Shown piece after piece: positions 18,169 to 27,785 of a stretch of DNA of 64,000 nt. The first letter of the stretch is position 1. Each line of letters opens with the position of its first letter. The DNA is from Psychrobacter immobilis (lineage in GTDB: Bacteria > Pseudomonadota > Gammaproteobacteria > Pseudomonadales > Moraxellaceae), in the NCBI RefSeq assembly GCF_904846185.1, contig NZ_CAJGZQ010000015.1:1-64000 (forward strand). The letters are read 5' to 3'. Made by a program: the position numbers and the translations under genes. The notes below the pieces were generated by a model. It ran no database searches and had not been told where the DNA came from. It was given only the letters and a program-made list of their open reading frames with translations.

Positions 18169-19194
18169 ATGGCATTACACCCTTTACCCGCATTGGTAGA
18201 GCAACTGGCAAAGCAGCCGATTATATTTATCGGTGGCAAGGGCGGTGTCGGTAAAACCACCACTGCCGCCGCACTTGCCAGCTATTATGCCAACCAAGGC
18301 AAAAAGACACTGATTGTCTCGACCGATCCAGCACACAGCTTGGGCGATGTGTTAAACGTCCCGCTCAAAAACCAAAAAACAGTAGTAACTTCTTGTCTAG
18401 ATGCTATTGAACTAAACCCTGATATCATCGTCGATGAGCATTTTTCCCAAGTTGAACGCACCATTACTTCCTATGCAAACCCAGACATGATGCCAAAAAT
18501 TCGCGAACATCTACGGCTATCAAAATCAGCACCTGGCGCACAAGAAGCCGCGATGCTCGAATCCATGTGTCAGCACTTGGTTGCAGCAGCAGATGCCGGC
18601 TATGAGCATATTATTTTTGATACCGCACCGACGGGACATACACTGCGTTTATTAGTGCTGCCTGAAATGATGGGGGCATGGACGGATGGATTGCTAGCGC
18701 AGCAGCGGCGGCAGGCAAAACTTCGCTCAGTGGCAAATCATTTAGGCAGTCATGAACAAAAAAACCAGCAAAAAAATGACAATGATTTAGCCAATCCGTT
18801 TGCTGAAAAGAAGAATGATCGCTGGGAGCAGGCAGTATCCGTACTAGAGAAACGCAAGCAGCTGTTTCGTCAGGCAGGGTTGCTACTGCATGACCGTACA
18901 CAAACCGCCATTGTATTAGTGATGACGGCTGATGTACTGCCACTGGCTGAAACCAAGCGGGCGATAGAGCACTTAGAAGACAGTAAGCTCATGCCAGCCG
19001 CCATCGTTATCAATCAGTTGATAGCACCGACCCAGTCTGATACGTTTTGGCGTCATCGAGCTGAGCGCCAGCAACAATTAATGCAAGATATTGAGCAAAG
19101 CTTTCCCAAGTATCCGCTATACCCAATATATCTGCAACAAACGGACGTACGCGGTACTTTTGCCTTAAGTGCATTAGTAAGCCCAGCATCATAA
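18169..19194 (+). CDS. ArsA/GET3-family ATPase
   Basis: 341 residues, a single ATPase domain (E. coli ArsA has two). The deviant Walker A FIGGKGGVGKTTTAAALA is at residues ~20-37, switch-like STDPAHSLGDVLNVPL at ~50-65, and the family signature DTAPTGHTLRLLVLPEMM at ~151-168. Family members are cytosolic ATPases that drive arsenite export with ArsB, or act in tail-anchored protein targeting or other roles. No arsB, arsC or arsR is near, so arsenite resistance is not supported. The tight pairing with the CPFDHVGCC protein is the only functional hint. A non-conserved Gln/Asn-rich stretch lies near residues 190-215. Confidence 0.85.
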   Translation: MALHPLPALVEQLAKQPIIFIGGKGGVGKTTTAAALASYYANQGKKTLIVSTDPAHSLGDVLNVPLKNQKTVVTSCLDAIELNPDIIVDEHFSQVERTITSYANPDMMPKIREHLRLSKSAPGAQEAAMLESMCQHLVAAADAGYEHIIFDTAPTGHTLRLLVLPEMMGAWTDGLLAQQRRQAKLRSVANHLGSHEQKNQQKNDNDLANPFAEKKNDRWEQAVSVLEKRKQLFRQAGLLLHDRTQTAIVLVMTADVLPLAETKRAIEHLEDSKLMPAAIVINQLIAPTQSDTFWRHRAERQQQLMQDIEQSFPKYPLYPIYLQQTDVRGTFALSALVSPAS

Positions 19195-19235
19195 AGCCCG
19201 TCAGTAAGAAATTTTATCTCAAACATGTTTATGCA

Positions 19236-20879
19236 CTATGGCTGACCTTGATACGACGACAGCTTACTTGCCAGCGACCATGCCATATCTGCGCGTAATA
19301 ATTGAGCTTGTTCAGATTTACCACTACTGAGTGATGACCACTGCGGTTTACCACGAGCTTTTTTTAGCTCACTGGGCAATTTATGTGTCGGCCATGGTGT
19401 GACAGTGGCGCTTTCGTCATCTAACGACTGTTCAATACTGGATTTCTCACCTTTATACAGCAATTGCGTGGCATCAGTTGCAGCATGACCACGATGGCGC
19501 AATGCTGTCAATAAATCTATGGCTCGAGTGGCCAGCAAGGTTAGGGTAGCAGGGTCGATATACAAACGTTTTACCCCAGTGATTCTATCGGCAATACTAC
19601 TGGTATTAGATAACAGCCCACCTGCGATACCACCAATGGCAGCACCCAACCCCAAGGTTGTACCAAGAGCGGCCGCATCAATCCCTAAGCCTAATAGTGC
19701 ACCAGCTGCTGCTCCAGAAGTGGTGCGTATGCCATAGCTTTTTAGCAGTTCAGGGTCAAACGGATCTTGTTGATAAGCTTTTAGCTCAAGTGGCGTTGCT
19801 GCTACGTCATTGTCATAAAACTTATATAAATTGAGCAAGTTGTTCTGCATCGCACGTTCGCTTTGGCGAACAGCTTCTTGCATTTGCTGTAATACTGGCA
19901 TTGGGTCGTCATCTTCACTAATCTCACGAACAAAAGCAGCAACATTGATTAAAAAATCAGCAATGATAATATTGGCCTCGTCATTTAGCTGTGCCCAGTC
20001 TTCAGTACGACGTGCCATCAACTGCTCAAGCATCTCTGAGTGAGTGAGCATAGTCGCAAGATTTTGCCATAGACGCATCTCATCGTTAAATTCAAAGGCA
20101 ACAGAATCAAAGCGCGTTGAGATATGTAAATTACGTCTTGCCAGCATGGTCTGCCACTCATCTATATTGGCATCTTGAGCGTCAGTGAAATTAAATACTG
20201 GCATCACAGGAATCGCTGCCCAAGATAAAATAGCTAACTCGTCTTTATATTTACCGAGTACTGGCTCACGTGCATCGACGACATAAATGGCCATATCACT
20301 TGCCAGCAGCTGCCGAATCACTTTGGCCTCTTGGCTATAGTCCTCATTGCTATTTAGCGCATCACCACCTTGGGCAATGTCTGCTGCCAAAAACTGTTGC
20401 AAACGCTCAATGCCATCACGCCGACTGGCAGTATTGTCCTCCAACCAATCCATCAATCCTGACGCATCTTCTAAACCCGGTGTGTCATACAATACCACCA
20501 ACACTTCGCCCATTTGGCTGTCTGTTAATTTGGCTTGCTCTACATGACGGGTAGTTGCGGCTTCGTTTTTGACTTCACCAAAATAGACGTCACGCAATAG
20601 TGTACGTAGTATGGATGTCTTGCCCGTATTGGTATGACCAACGACGGCCAATTTTAGCGGTTCACCACTGGCGATGGTTTTCCTTGTCATACTTGTCGTT
20701 GTTGTTAATGGTTCAGTTGATAAAGGTTGATTGTCTTGAGTTTCCACTGACTCAGTTACAGCTGATTTTAAAGTGCTGTTTGCGGTGTTAGGGTTAGGGG
20801 TTGCCTCATAAGCCTTATCTGCAAAGAGACCAGCAGGCTTATTGTGTTCATAATTCTCTTTTTTATTATCATTATTCAT
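19236..20879 (-). CDS. GTPase with DUF3482 domain
   Basis: 547 residues. After an 80-residue polar N-terminal tail comes a Ras-like/Era-like G domain: G1 LAVVGHTNTGKTSILRTLL (~78-96), G3 VLYDTPGLEDASG (~128-140), and a G4-like NFTDAQDAN (~224) in place of the usual NKxD. Further on, a Gly/Ala-rich hydrophobic segment (~392-425, LLGLGIDAAALGTTLGLGAA) could be a membrane hairpin. This architecture fits GTPase/DUF3482 proteins, which are usually encoded beside DUF2868 membrane proteins, as here. The role is unknown; the two probably form a membrane-associated GTPase module. It is 129 bp downstream of the DUF2868 gene. Confidence 0.8.
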   Translation of the reverse strand: MNNDNKKENYEHNKPAGLFADKAYEATPNPNTANSTLKSAVTESVETQDNQPLSTEPLTTTTSMTRKTIASGEPLKLAVVGHTNTGKTSILRTLLRDVYFGEVKNEAATTRHVEQAKLTDSQMGEVLVVLYDTPGLEDASGLMDWLEDNTASRRDGIERLQQFLAADIAQGGDALNSNEDYSQEAKVIRQLLASDMAIYVVDAREPVLGKYKDELAILSWAAIPVMPVFNFTDAQDANIDEWQTMLARRNLHISTRFDSVAFEFNDEMRLWQNLATMLTHSEMLEQLMARRTEDWAQLNDEANIIIADFLINVAAFVREISEDDDPMPVLQQMQEAVRQSERAMQNNLLNLYKFYDNDVAATPLELKAYQQDPFDPELLKSYGIRTTSGAAAGALLGLGIDAAALGTTLGLGAAIGGIAGGLLSNTSSIADRITGVKRLYIDPATLTLLATRAIDLLTALRHRGHAATDATQLLYKGEKSSIEQSLDDESATVTPWPTHKLPSELKKARGKPQWSSLSSGKSEQAQLLRADMAWSLASKLSSYQGQP

Positions 20880-21008
20880 AATATCGTCTTATATTTATTA
20901 ATGACCAAACATACAGTGGCTTTTATTGTAGAACAAATTATGCGCTATTTCGGTATTAATACTAACCATTTGTCTTAAGTAACTGATAATCCCATTTTGG
21001 CTAGTCAA

Positions 21009-22373
21009 TCAATTATTCACTAGACCAATTTTCCGAGCGGCAAGGGCGGTTTGCCACTGCTGATAACGAACATCTTGATTGTCTGCAACCTGCTTGGTTA
21101 ACTCTAAAGCGCTTGAATCACTCAGCAACTGCACAATGAGCCCATCTTTTGCATGGCGGGCGATTTGATCAAGTTTGCGTAGCGTACCACGGTCAGGTAA
21201 GGCCTTGCTATGAATACCTAATAGTACTTGAACGGGATGATTGTCTAAATACGTCTTCAGACGTGCCATATCGTCACGATCATCAACGATACCGAAATTC
21301 TCTATCTCGCTATTATTAATATTGGCATCCAGACCTGCAAGCCACCAGTTATCTTGCTCTGATGGATACTCAAGCAAAGCAACCAGCTTCTTGCCAGCGC
21401 TGACAGCTGCTTTTGGCGCAATAGACGCAGGCACTTCTTTAAAGTCATCAGCATCTACCACCTGACGTTGCCAAAAGTTTAAAATCTTTTGATAATAAGG
21501 CTGCTTGATGTCCAACCGCATCTTTTTACGACGGAACATCAATGCGCAAAACGCCCAAGCAATCGCTCTTGGTACAATACCGTACATCAGCAAACTACCA
21601 ACCAATAAGCCTGCCCATTGCCGCGCAACAGTCAATGGCATCGCATCAGTCACCAAGCGACTCTGTACAATAGCGTTGCTATTTGGCACATCAAACCCAA
21701 CCATACTTGGTAACCAGCCAAGTACCTGTGTCAAAGTAATTAGCGCTTGATCGGATAGTAAAGTCGACTCCCAGCTAAAGCTATACTGACGCACAATCAA
21801 CAGGAAGATAATCGCCAGCAGCATGCCCGTCAACGTTGCCAGCCATAACTGATGACTAAAGCGCCCCAAATACCAGCGCATCCCGCTATGCTGTAATTGG
21901 CGTTCGTACAAACCGACTGCCGCCTTGGTAACATCATCCTTGCCACGTATCAGATAATTGGGACTGACAAAATTGGCAAACCAATTCGAAGACGGCTTGC
22001 CTTGATTAATCATGCTCATCACCAGCCAGCCTAACAGCATAATAGTATGAAAACCCAGCAAGCAAACCAAGACATAAAAGAAATTCACCACATTGGTCTG
22101 TAGTAAGGTGAATAATCCCAAAAATCCCGAGAGACACCACACCACGCTCATGACCACCATGATGCCTTTGATACGCCCGTCAATTTTGCCCAATACTCGT
22201 GCCAGCACACCATTACTATCGATGCGTGAGGCTCGGCGGTGCAATTTTTGAATGGGTTTGCCATCCTCACCTTGTAGTTTTTCCGTGATAAGTAGCGGGT
22301 CAGTGGCAAAGACATGTTGCTGCGTCTCAAGCGTGCGTACCAACTCAGTCAATTGATCTTGGGGTGATAGCAT
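21009..22373 (-). CDS. DUF2868 membrane protein
   Basis: 454 residues with hydrophobic segments at about 70-90, 100-120, 175-197, 220-240 and 262-282, and a soluble C-terminal domain that carries LVALLEYPSEQDNWWLAGLD and ends KIGLVNN. The N terminus is soluble (LSPQDQLTELVRTLETQQ). Family DUF2868 is known mainly by its conserved neighbourhood with DUF3482 GTPases, which holds here because the GTPase gene follows on the same strand. The start at 22373 lacks a strong ribosome site. No function can be assigned beyond partnership with the GTPase. Confidence 0.75.
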   Translation of the reverse strand: MLSPQDQLTELVRTLETQQHVFATDPLLITEKLQGEDGKPIQKLHRRASRIDSNGVLARVLGKIDGRIKGIMVVMSVVWCLSGFLGLFTLLQTNVVNFFYVLVCLLGFHTIMLLGWLVMSMINQGKPSSNWFANFVSPNYLIRGKDDVTKAAVGLYERQLQHSGMRWYLGRFSHQLWLATLTGMLLAIIFLLIVRQYSFSWESTLLSDQALITLTQVLGWLPSMVGFDVPNSNAIVQSRLVTDAMPLTVARQWAGLLVGSLLMYGIVPRAIAWAFCALMFRRKKMRLDIKQPYYQKILNFWQRQVVDADDFKEVPASIAPKAAVSAGKKLVALLEYPSEQDNWWLAGLDANINNSEIENFGIVDDRDDMARLKTYLDNHPVQVLLGIHSKALPDRGTLRKLDQIARHAKDGLIVQLLSDSSALELTKQVADNQDVRYQQWQTALAARKIGLVNN

Positions 22374-22613
22374 AATGCGATAACATCCATATAAAGGCGT
22401 TTATGTAGGAGATAATTCTTGATTATTGTAGCGTATATATGAGGACACGCCTTCGCCAAATGTTAAAAAATGAACATTTATTAAGCATTTTTATCATGGT
22501 AAAGACAATAAAAATCAGCCAAAATGAATAATGAACAAAATGATAATGACAATAGTGTAAAAAAACAGAGGGTGAAAAAACGCTGTTAAAGAGAATCCAA
22601 AAAAGGAATCATC

Positions 22614-23405
22614 ATGAATAACAGAACGTATCTAATCGTTGGCGGTACAGGCGGCATTGGTAGAGCGATGATTGAACACTTATTAAATGGTACTGCCAGT
22701 GGCAATGAGGATGAGAATGCGAATACCGATAATTGTGGAAAACAGGGTATTCATGTTTTTGCAACTTATCATCACAATGTACCTGATTTTGAGGCTGACA
22801 ATCTGCATTGGATATCCATGAACCTCTGCGACGAACAGAGTATCCAACAAGCAGCCGAGGTTATTCAGCAGCAAACCACTCATATTGATTGGATTATCAA
22901 TTGTGCAGGGTTATTACATACGGCGACGCAGCAGCCAGAAAAAGCGCTGCGTCAGGTTGAGACTGATTTCTTTTTACAAAACATGCAAGTGAATGCCTTA
23001 GCCAGCTTACTCATTGCCAAGCATTTTAGACCACTATTAGCCAAATCTGCGCGTAGTAATGATAAGCCCGCAATCTTTGCGACGATATCTGCACGCGTTG
23101 GTAGTATCAGTGACAACCAACTGGGCGGCTGGTATAGCTATCGTATGAGTAAAGCGGCACTCAATATGGGTATGAAAAACCTGAGTATTGAATGGAGTCG
23201 CTCGCTCAAAGACGTGTGCGTGGTTGTCATGCAGCCAGGAACGGTAAATACGCAACTATCCGCCCCTTTTCAAGGTAATGTGGCCGAAGGTCAGTTGTTC
23301 TCGCCAGCCTATAGTGTGGAATGCTTATTAGAAGTGCTTAACCGTATGACAGCGTTGCAATCAGGAAGCTTTGTTGACTGGGCAGGGGAATCCATACCTT
23401 GGTAG
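22614..23405 (+). CDS. Short-chain dehydrogenase/reductase (SDR) family oxidoreductase
   Basis: 263 residues with a Rossmann fold. The N-terminal YLIVGGTGGIGRAMIEHLL holds the Gly-x-x-x-Gly-x-Gly cofactor turn (residues ~5-23). WIINCAGLLHT contains the NAG-type motif with Cys in place of the usual first Asn neighbour (~98-108). The catalytic Ser in FATISARVGSISD and YSYRMSKAALNM (Tyr-x-x-x-Lys, ~179-190) are present. It resembles CsgA/C-factor-like SDRs. The ribosome site is AAAAGGAATC. It is a stand-alone gene convergent with prpD; the substrate is unknown. Confidence 0.85.
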   Translation: MNNRTYLIVGGTGGIGRAMIEHLLNGTASGNEDENANTDNCGKQGIHVFATYHHNVPDFEADNLHWISMNLCDEQSIQQAAEVIQQQTTHIDWIINCAGLLHTATQQPEKALRQVETDFFLQNMQVNALASLLIAKHFRPLLAKSARSNDKPAIFATISARVGSISDNQLGGWYSYRMSKAALNMGMKNLSIEWSRSLKDVCVVVMQPGTVNTQLSAPFQGNVAEGQLFSPAYSVECLLEVLNRMTALQSGSFVDWAGESIPW

Positions 23406-23431
23406 TTTTTAGAAGCTAGCTATTAATGGAT

Positions 23432-23476
23432 AAAAAAAGGCGTGTCGTTGTCATTATATTAAAGACAATAACACGC
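23432..23476 (-). terminator. Terminator downstream of prpD
   Basis: On the minus strand, GCGTGTTATTGTC pairs imperfectly with GACAACGACACGC and is followed by a run of seven T (plus-strand A run at 23432-23438). It sits between convergent prpD and SDR genes. Confidence 0.7.
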
Positions 23477-23522
23477 GCTATGTTATTGATAAGATAAAGG
23501 TAATTTTCAAATAGGCAAATGC

Positions 23523-25067
23523 TTAATTCGCCATAAACAAGTCCATAAACTCATGTACAGGTGTGTGCTCTAAGCGGGTTTGATCGCTACAAAGCGCAAA
23601 AATATCCTGACAGCGACTGTCGATAAAACGCGTTGCTAAACTGGCACGAAACTTGGCTTCTAATACAGGAATACCTTCTTTGCGGCGGCGCTTATGTCCG
23701 ATAGGGTATTCGACAACAACCTTGTCGGTACTGCTACCGTCTTTAAAAAATATCTGAATGGCATTGGCAATCGAGCGCTTGCTTGGGTCATGGTAATCTT
23801 TTGAATAACCCGCATCTTCTTCTACGATCATTTTGCGGCGTAGACCATCGATCAAAACATGGTGCTGCGCATGATAATCGTCTTCATAATTTTCTGCCAT
23901 TAAATCTCCAGTTAGCAAAGGCACCGCGACCATATATTGCAAGCAGTGATCTCGATCAGCAGGGTTGGCCAATGTGCCTTCTTTAGAGATAATTCTAATC
24001 GCGGATTCATGAGTGGTCAGGACAATTTTTTCAATATCGTCGATTCTGTCATCAATGCGTGGATGTAAAATAACAGCAGCCTCACAAGCAGTCTGCGCAT
24101 GAAACTCGGCAGGAAAGCTTAACTTAAATAAAATGTTTTCCATCACGTAACTGCCAAACTCACGCTGGAAAGTAAAATGACGCTCGTTTGCAGGTTTAAG
24201 GGCTAAGTCTTTGTTGGTATGGCTAAACAATACATCATAAAAACCCCATTGCGGTGCGGAGAGTGCCCCAGGGATACCCATTTCACCGCGACGGGTAATA
24301 TCAACCAAGCGTACCGCACGACTGGTAGCGTCGCCTGCCGCCCAAGATTTACGGCTACCGGCATTGGGTGCATGACGATAGGTACGCAACGCCTGACCAT
24401 CGACGATCGCCTGCGAGATGGCAGCCATGATACGCTCACGTGGCAATTTATAGAGCTTGGCGACCACAGCAGTAGAGGCCAATTTAACTAAAAACACATG
24501 ATCAAGACCCACACGGTTGAATGAGTTTTCCAGTGCAAGTACCCCCTGAATCTCATGCGCCATAATCATAGCCTCAAGCACCTCACGCATGGTTAATGGC
24601 GGATGATTGCGACTGACACTTTGTTGGCTGATATAATCGGCGACTGCTAGGATACCGCCTAAATTGTCCGAAGGGTGTCCCCATTCAGCAGCCAGCCACG
24701 TGTCATTATAATCGAGCCAGCGCACCATACAGCCGATATCAAAGGCGGCTTTGATAGGGTCAAGGCGGTAAGAGGTGCCAGGCACACGCGCGCCATTAGG
24801 GGTAAGCTGATCGGCACAATCAGGACCCAGATGCTTAGTACATTCAGGGAAACGTAGCGCAAGCAGGCCGCAACCAAGCGTATCCATCAAGCAATGACGC
24901 GCAGTATTCCAAGCATCTGCGCTATTGGGGGAGTCGTTATCTATCGAATAATTAAGTACATAATCAGCAATCTTTTGAATCTCAATGTCATATTCTGGAC
25001 GGACATTGCTTTCTACCGTTGCATCATTTTTATTTGAATTTGTTGTATCTAAATTATCATTTGACAT
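23523..25067 (-). CDS. prpD: 2-methylcitrate dehydratase PrpD
   Basis: 514 residues from ATG 25067, chosen because AGGAGA stands just before it; a longer frame starts 54 bp upstream without such a site. PrpD (MmgE/PrpD fold) dehydrates 2-methylcitrate to cis-2-methylaconitate in the methylcitrate cycle. The middle carries GLALLR-type and [16 protein letters not shown] (N-terminal), [31 protein letters not shown], and [16 protein letters not shown], typical of Prp[23 protein letters not shown] follows. It lies at the far downstream end of the propionate region, separated from prpF by three unrelated genes. It coexists with AcnD/PrpF, an alternative route for the same step. Confidence 0.93.
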   Translation of the reverse strand: MSNDNLDTTNSNKNDATVESNVRPEYDIEIQKIADYVLNYSIDNDSPNSADAWNTARHCLMDTLGCGLLALRFPECTKHLGPDCADQLTPNGARVPGTSYRLDPIKAAFDIGCMVRWLDYNDTWLAAEWGHPSDNLGGILAVADYISQQSVSRNHPPLTMREVLEAMIMAHEIQGVLALENSFNRVGLDHVFLVKLASTAVVAKLYKLPRERIMAAISQAIVDGQALRTYRHAPNAGSRKSWAAGDATSRAVRLVDITRRGEMGIPGALSAPQWGFYDVLFSHTNKDLALKPANERHFTFQREFGSYVMENILFKLSFPAEFHAQTACEAAVILHPRIDDRIDDIEKIVLTTHESAIRIISKEGTLANPADRDHCLQYMVAVPLLTGDLMAENYEDDYHAQHHVLIDGLRRKMIVEEDAGYSKDYHDPSKRSIANAIQIFFKDGSSTDKVVVEYPIGHKRRRKEGIPVLEAKFRASLATRFIDSRCQDIFALCSDQTRLEHTPVHEFMDLFMAN

Positions 25068-25211
25068 GGTTGTCTCCTCTTCCTTGAGTGTGCTACTTCC
25101 TTGACCCATTATCTCGGTCATTTTTTTAAATTAGCCATCATTTAAAAGTAGCATACTCAATATGAAACAACCAAACTGAATTATGTTAAAAATTAAAACC
25201 TTGTGGCGCGC

Positions 25212-25838
25212 TTAAATCATCAAATATAGCAGACCTAACACAAATAAAGCCGCCATGATAAACAGCAGAAAACTTAATACTTTGTTCGTTGTGGAGGCAG
25301 ACTCAGTACGCTCTTTTTGTACTTTGTTTTTCTTGGCAACGTATAGAACCATTTTCACATGCTCTATGTTATCTTCGAGATAATGATCGCCTTCAGGTAC
25401 AAACCCCAAGGACTCATAGAAGCTAAGTAAGTAGGCTTGTGCAGAGAGTATAATTGGGCGCTTCTTACCATATTTTTTACGGCAGTGCGCTATGGCATGA
25501 ATCATCATCTGCCGTGCTATACCGTCACCTCTGTGCTCTGATAATACCAACACTCTACCGATGGCAGGCATAGCAGTATGATTGGTCTTAATCGTAGGGT
25601 CGGCGACCGATATATTGGATTTTAATTTATTAAATTCAGGCGGAATGATACGGCAGTAGCCTACCAACGCCTCGTTTTGATGCGCGATAAGATGTAGGCA
25701 ATCAAAGTCCACCTCATCCATATCTTGATAGGCGCAGTTTTGCTCAACCACAAACACTTGTGATCGGGCTTTTAAAATATGATACAGATCAACTGAGGTC
25801 AGCTCATCAAAGGTTTTGATAGAAAATTCACAAGTCAT
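25212..25838 (-). CDS. GNAT acetyltransferase (ElaA-like) with C-terminal membrane helix
   Basis: 208 residues. Residues 1-155 match the ElaA branch of GNAT acetyltransferases: LTSVDLYHILKARSQVFVVE, then IGRVLVLSEHRGDGIARQMM (the acetyl-CoA loop, R/Q-x-x-G-x-A-like) and AQAYLLSFYESLGFVPEG. Unusually, a polar linker (~160-185) is followed by a strong hydrophobic helix VLSFLLFIMAALFVLGLLYL to the C-terminal end, so the enzyme appears tail-anchored in the inner membrane. ElaA proteins are normally soluble and about 150 residues. It lies 144 bp upstream of prpD and downstream of the ABC exporter on the same strand. Confidence 0.8.
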   Translation of the reverse strand: MTCEFSIKTFDELTSVDLYHILKARSQVFVVEQNCAYQDMDEVDFDCLHLIAHQNEALVGYCRIIPPEFNKLKSNISVADPTIKTNHTAMPAIGRVLVLSEHRGDGIARQMMIHAIAHCRKKYGKKRPIILSAQAYLLSFYESLGFVPEGDHYLEDNIEHVKMVLYVAKKNKVQKERTESASTTNKVLSFLLFIMAALFVLGLLYLMI

Positions 25839-25909
25839 AGTGGGCTAGCTTCTGGATATAGGCGGTAAAAGATTGGCATTATAACGATTTAGGCACAGAT
25901 TAACCATTC

Positions 25910-27763
25910 CTAACCCTTTAGAGTCTGGCTGATTTTATCCAAATTTAAGCTGTCCGACATGGCATTGAATATCTCAAAATACTTGCCGTGTTTCTCGTAT
26001 AGCGCTTCATGCGTACCGGTTTCAACCACGCGACCATCTTCTATCACGACCAAGTCATCCGCATCGATAATTTGGGCAATATTATGCGAGACCATGATCA
26101 CGGTACGATCTTTTTTGATGAGATCTAGACTTTTCTTCACTTGTTGGCTGGCGATGGCATCGAGGCTAGCGGTTGGCTCATCCAAAAACACAATGGGTGG
26201 ATCTTTTAAAAACATCCGTGCCAGCGCGATACGCTGCTGTTGACCACCAGACAATGACTTTGCTGTACTCTCATAGCCTTCTGCTAAATTAATAATTTGC
26301 TCATGAATGGAGGCTTTTTTTGCTGCAATGATAATATCTTCCTCAGTCGCATTCATATCACCATAGCGGATATTTTCGCTAATCGTACCGGAAAATATAT
26401 GATTACTTTGTAGTACCAAGCCAATATTTTGACGCAATTCATGAGTATCGCAGTCGGCTAAATTATGTCCGTCTAGCCATATGGTGCCGCTATCTGGCGC
26501 ATAAAACTTTACCAATAAGCTGATAATCGTACTCTTGCCAGCACCACTTAAACCCACCAGCGCAGTAATACGATTGGGCTTGATAGTAAAGCTGACATCT
26601 TTTAGCGCTTGCGTGCCATTCGGATACGTGAAATCAACGTTTTTCAGCTCAATATGACCTTTTAAATTTTTACTACTTCTGCCCGTGATATCTTCAACTT
26701 GGCCTTCATCTTCTAATATATCAAAGAAGCCTTCAGCGTAAGTCAGGGCATTATTAATCTGATCATAAATACGATGCAATTGGCGGATAGGGGCGGCGAC
26801 GTTTTGGAATAGCATGACATGGAATAAAATCATACCGATGGTCATCTCGCCTTTTAAAACAAAGTAGGACGTCAGCAGAATGATTACCACCACACCAATC
26901 TGCTCAATAAAGGTCTTTATCGCATCATAAATAAAACCAATACTGCGAATGCGCAGCTGATTGTCAGTCATGTCTTTTTGAATGGTTAAATGTTTTTCTG
27001 CTTCTATCGACTCACGAACAAAGGATTTTACCACGCTGATGGAGTTGATCAAGGAGATAACCAAGCCACTTTTGGCTTCTCGATAGCCACGCATCTGCCG
27101 ACGGAATCCTTGTAGACGCCGCGCTTGTTTTTGGCTGATGAAGAAATAAATGGGAATGATAATAAGACCGACCAAGCCTATCCAAAAATTGGTCGAAAAC
27201 ATAATGATGAGTGAGACGATCGCACTGGCAAACAGCGGTAGCATATCGATAAAGAAGTTTTGCACTAAGCTTGTAAGACTACTAACGCCATAATCGATAC
27301 GCGTTTGCAACTTGCCGCTGTCGTTTTCGCTACTGGTATAAAATGCCATGCGGTAGGTGAGGATGCGCTCAATGATTTTTTGCGATAAATCACGCGAGAG
27401 ATTGATACGAATTTTCTCACCATAAAAGCGCTGACCAAAAGAGATAAATATCGACAGTATCTCTTTGGTTAAGAGTACGGCACTGATGATACCTAGCATA
27501 CGCACGCCTGCCTGCCACGGCTCGGCAAGCGTGGCAATTTCGGTCAAGGTATCAACTGCATAGCGCAGCACAAAGGCATTAACTTGCGCTGTAAAGGAGC
27601 CAAGCACCGTTAGTATCAGTGTGGCAATAATTAAAACTTTATATGGCGCGGCAAAAACGGCAAGCTTTTTGAGGATATCCCATAGTAGAGCCCGCCGCTC
27701 CGTTTTTTTGAGTGGCGGCTTTTTATCTAACTGCACATGGCGTGGCTGGGGAGATGTTGGCAT
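25910..27763 (-). CDS. ABC exporter, fused permease and ATP-binding domains
   Basis: 617 residues, half-transporter expected to act as a homodimer. The N-terminal ABC-exporter membrane domain has six helices between about residues 38 and 330. The nucleotide-binding domain has Walker A ALVGLSGAGKSTIISLL (~396-412), signature LSGGQQQRIALARMFL (~502), Walker B IVFLDEPTASLD and the switch VSHNIAQI. The substrate is unknown; lipid, peptide or drug exporters share this layout. It lies 22 bp after the 5'-nucleotidase gene, suggesting co-transcription. Start codon ATG 27763 has a poor ribosome site, consistent with translational coupling. Confidence 0.9.
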   Translation of the reverse strand: MPTSPQPRHVQLDKKPPLKKTERRALLWDILKKLAVFAAPYKVLIIATLILTVLGSFTAQVNAFVLRYAVDTLTEIATLAEPWQAGVRMLGIISAVLLTKEILSIFISFGQRFYGEKIRINLSRDLSQKIIERILTYRMAFYTSSENDSGKLQTRIDYGVSSLTSLVQNFFIDMLPLFASAIVSLIIMFSTNFWIGLVGLIIIPIYFFISQKQARRLQGFRRQMRGYREAKSGLVISLINSISVVKSFVRESIEAEKHLTIQKDMTDNQLRIRSIGFIYDAIKTFIEQIGVVVIILLTSYFVLKGEMTIGMILFHVMLFQNVAAPIRQLHRIYDQINNALTYAEGFFDILEDEGQVEDITGRSSKNLKGHIELKNVDFTYPNGTQALKDVSFTIKPNRITALVGLSGAGKSTIISLLVKFYAPDSGTIWLDGHNLADCDTHELRQNIGLVLQSNHIFSGTISENIRYGDMNATEEDIIIAAKKASIHEQIINLAEGYESTAKSLSGGQQQRIALARMFLKDPPIVFLDEPTASLDAIASQQVKKSLDLIKKDRTVIMVSHNIAQIIDADDLVVIEDGRVVETGTHEALYEKHGKYFEIFNAMSDSLNLDKISQTLKG

Positions 27764-27785
27764 GTATTTTTATGAATATTAGTAA

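Noticed and set aside
18169..19194. Arsenite resistance operon
   Set aside because: ArsA-like ATPase only; no ArsB, ArsC, ArsD or ArsR is present, and the neighbour is the CPFDHVGCC protein.
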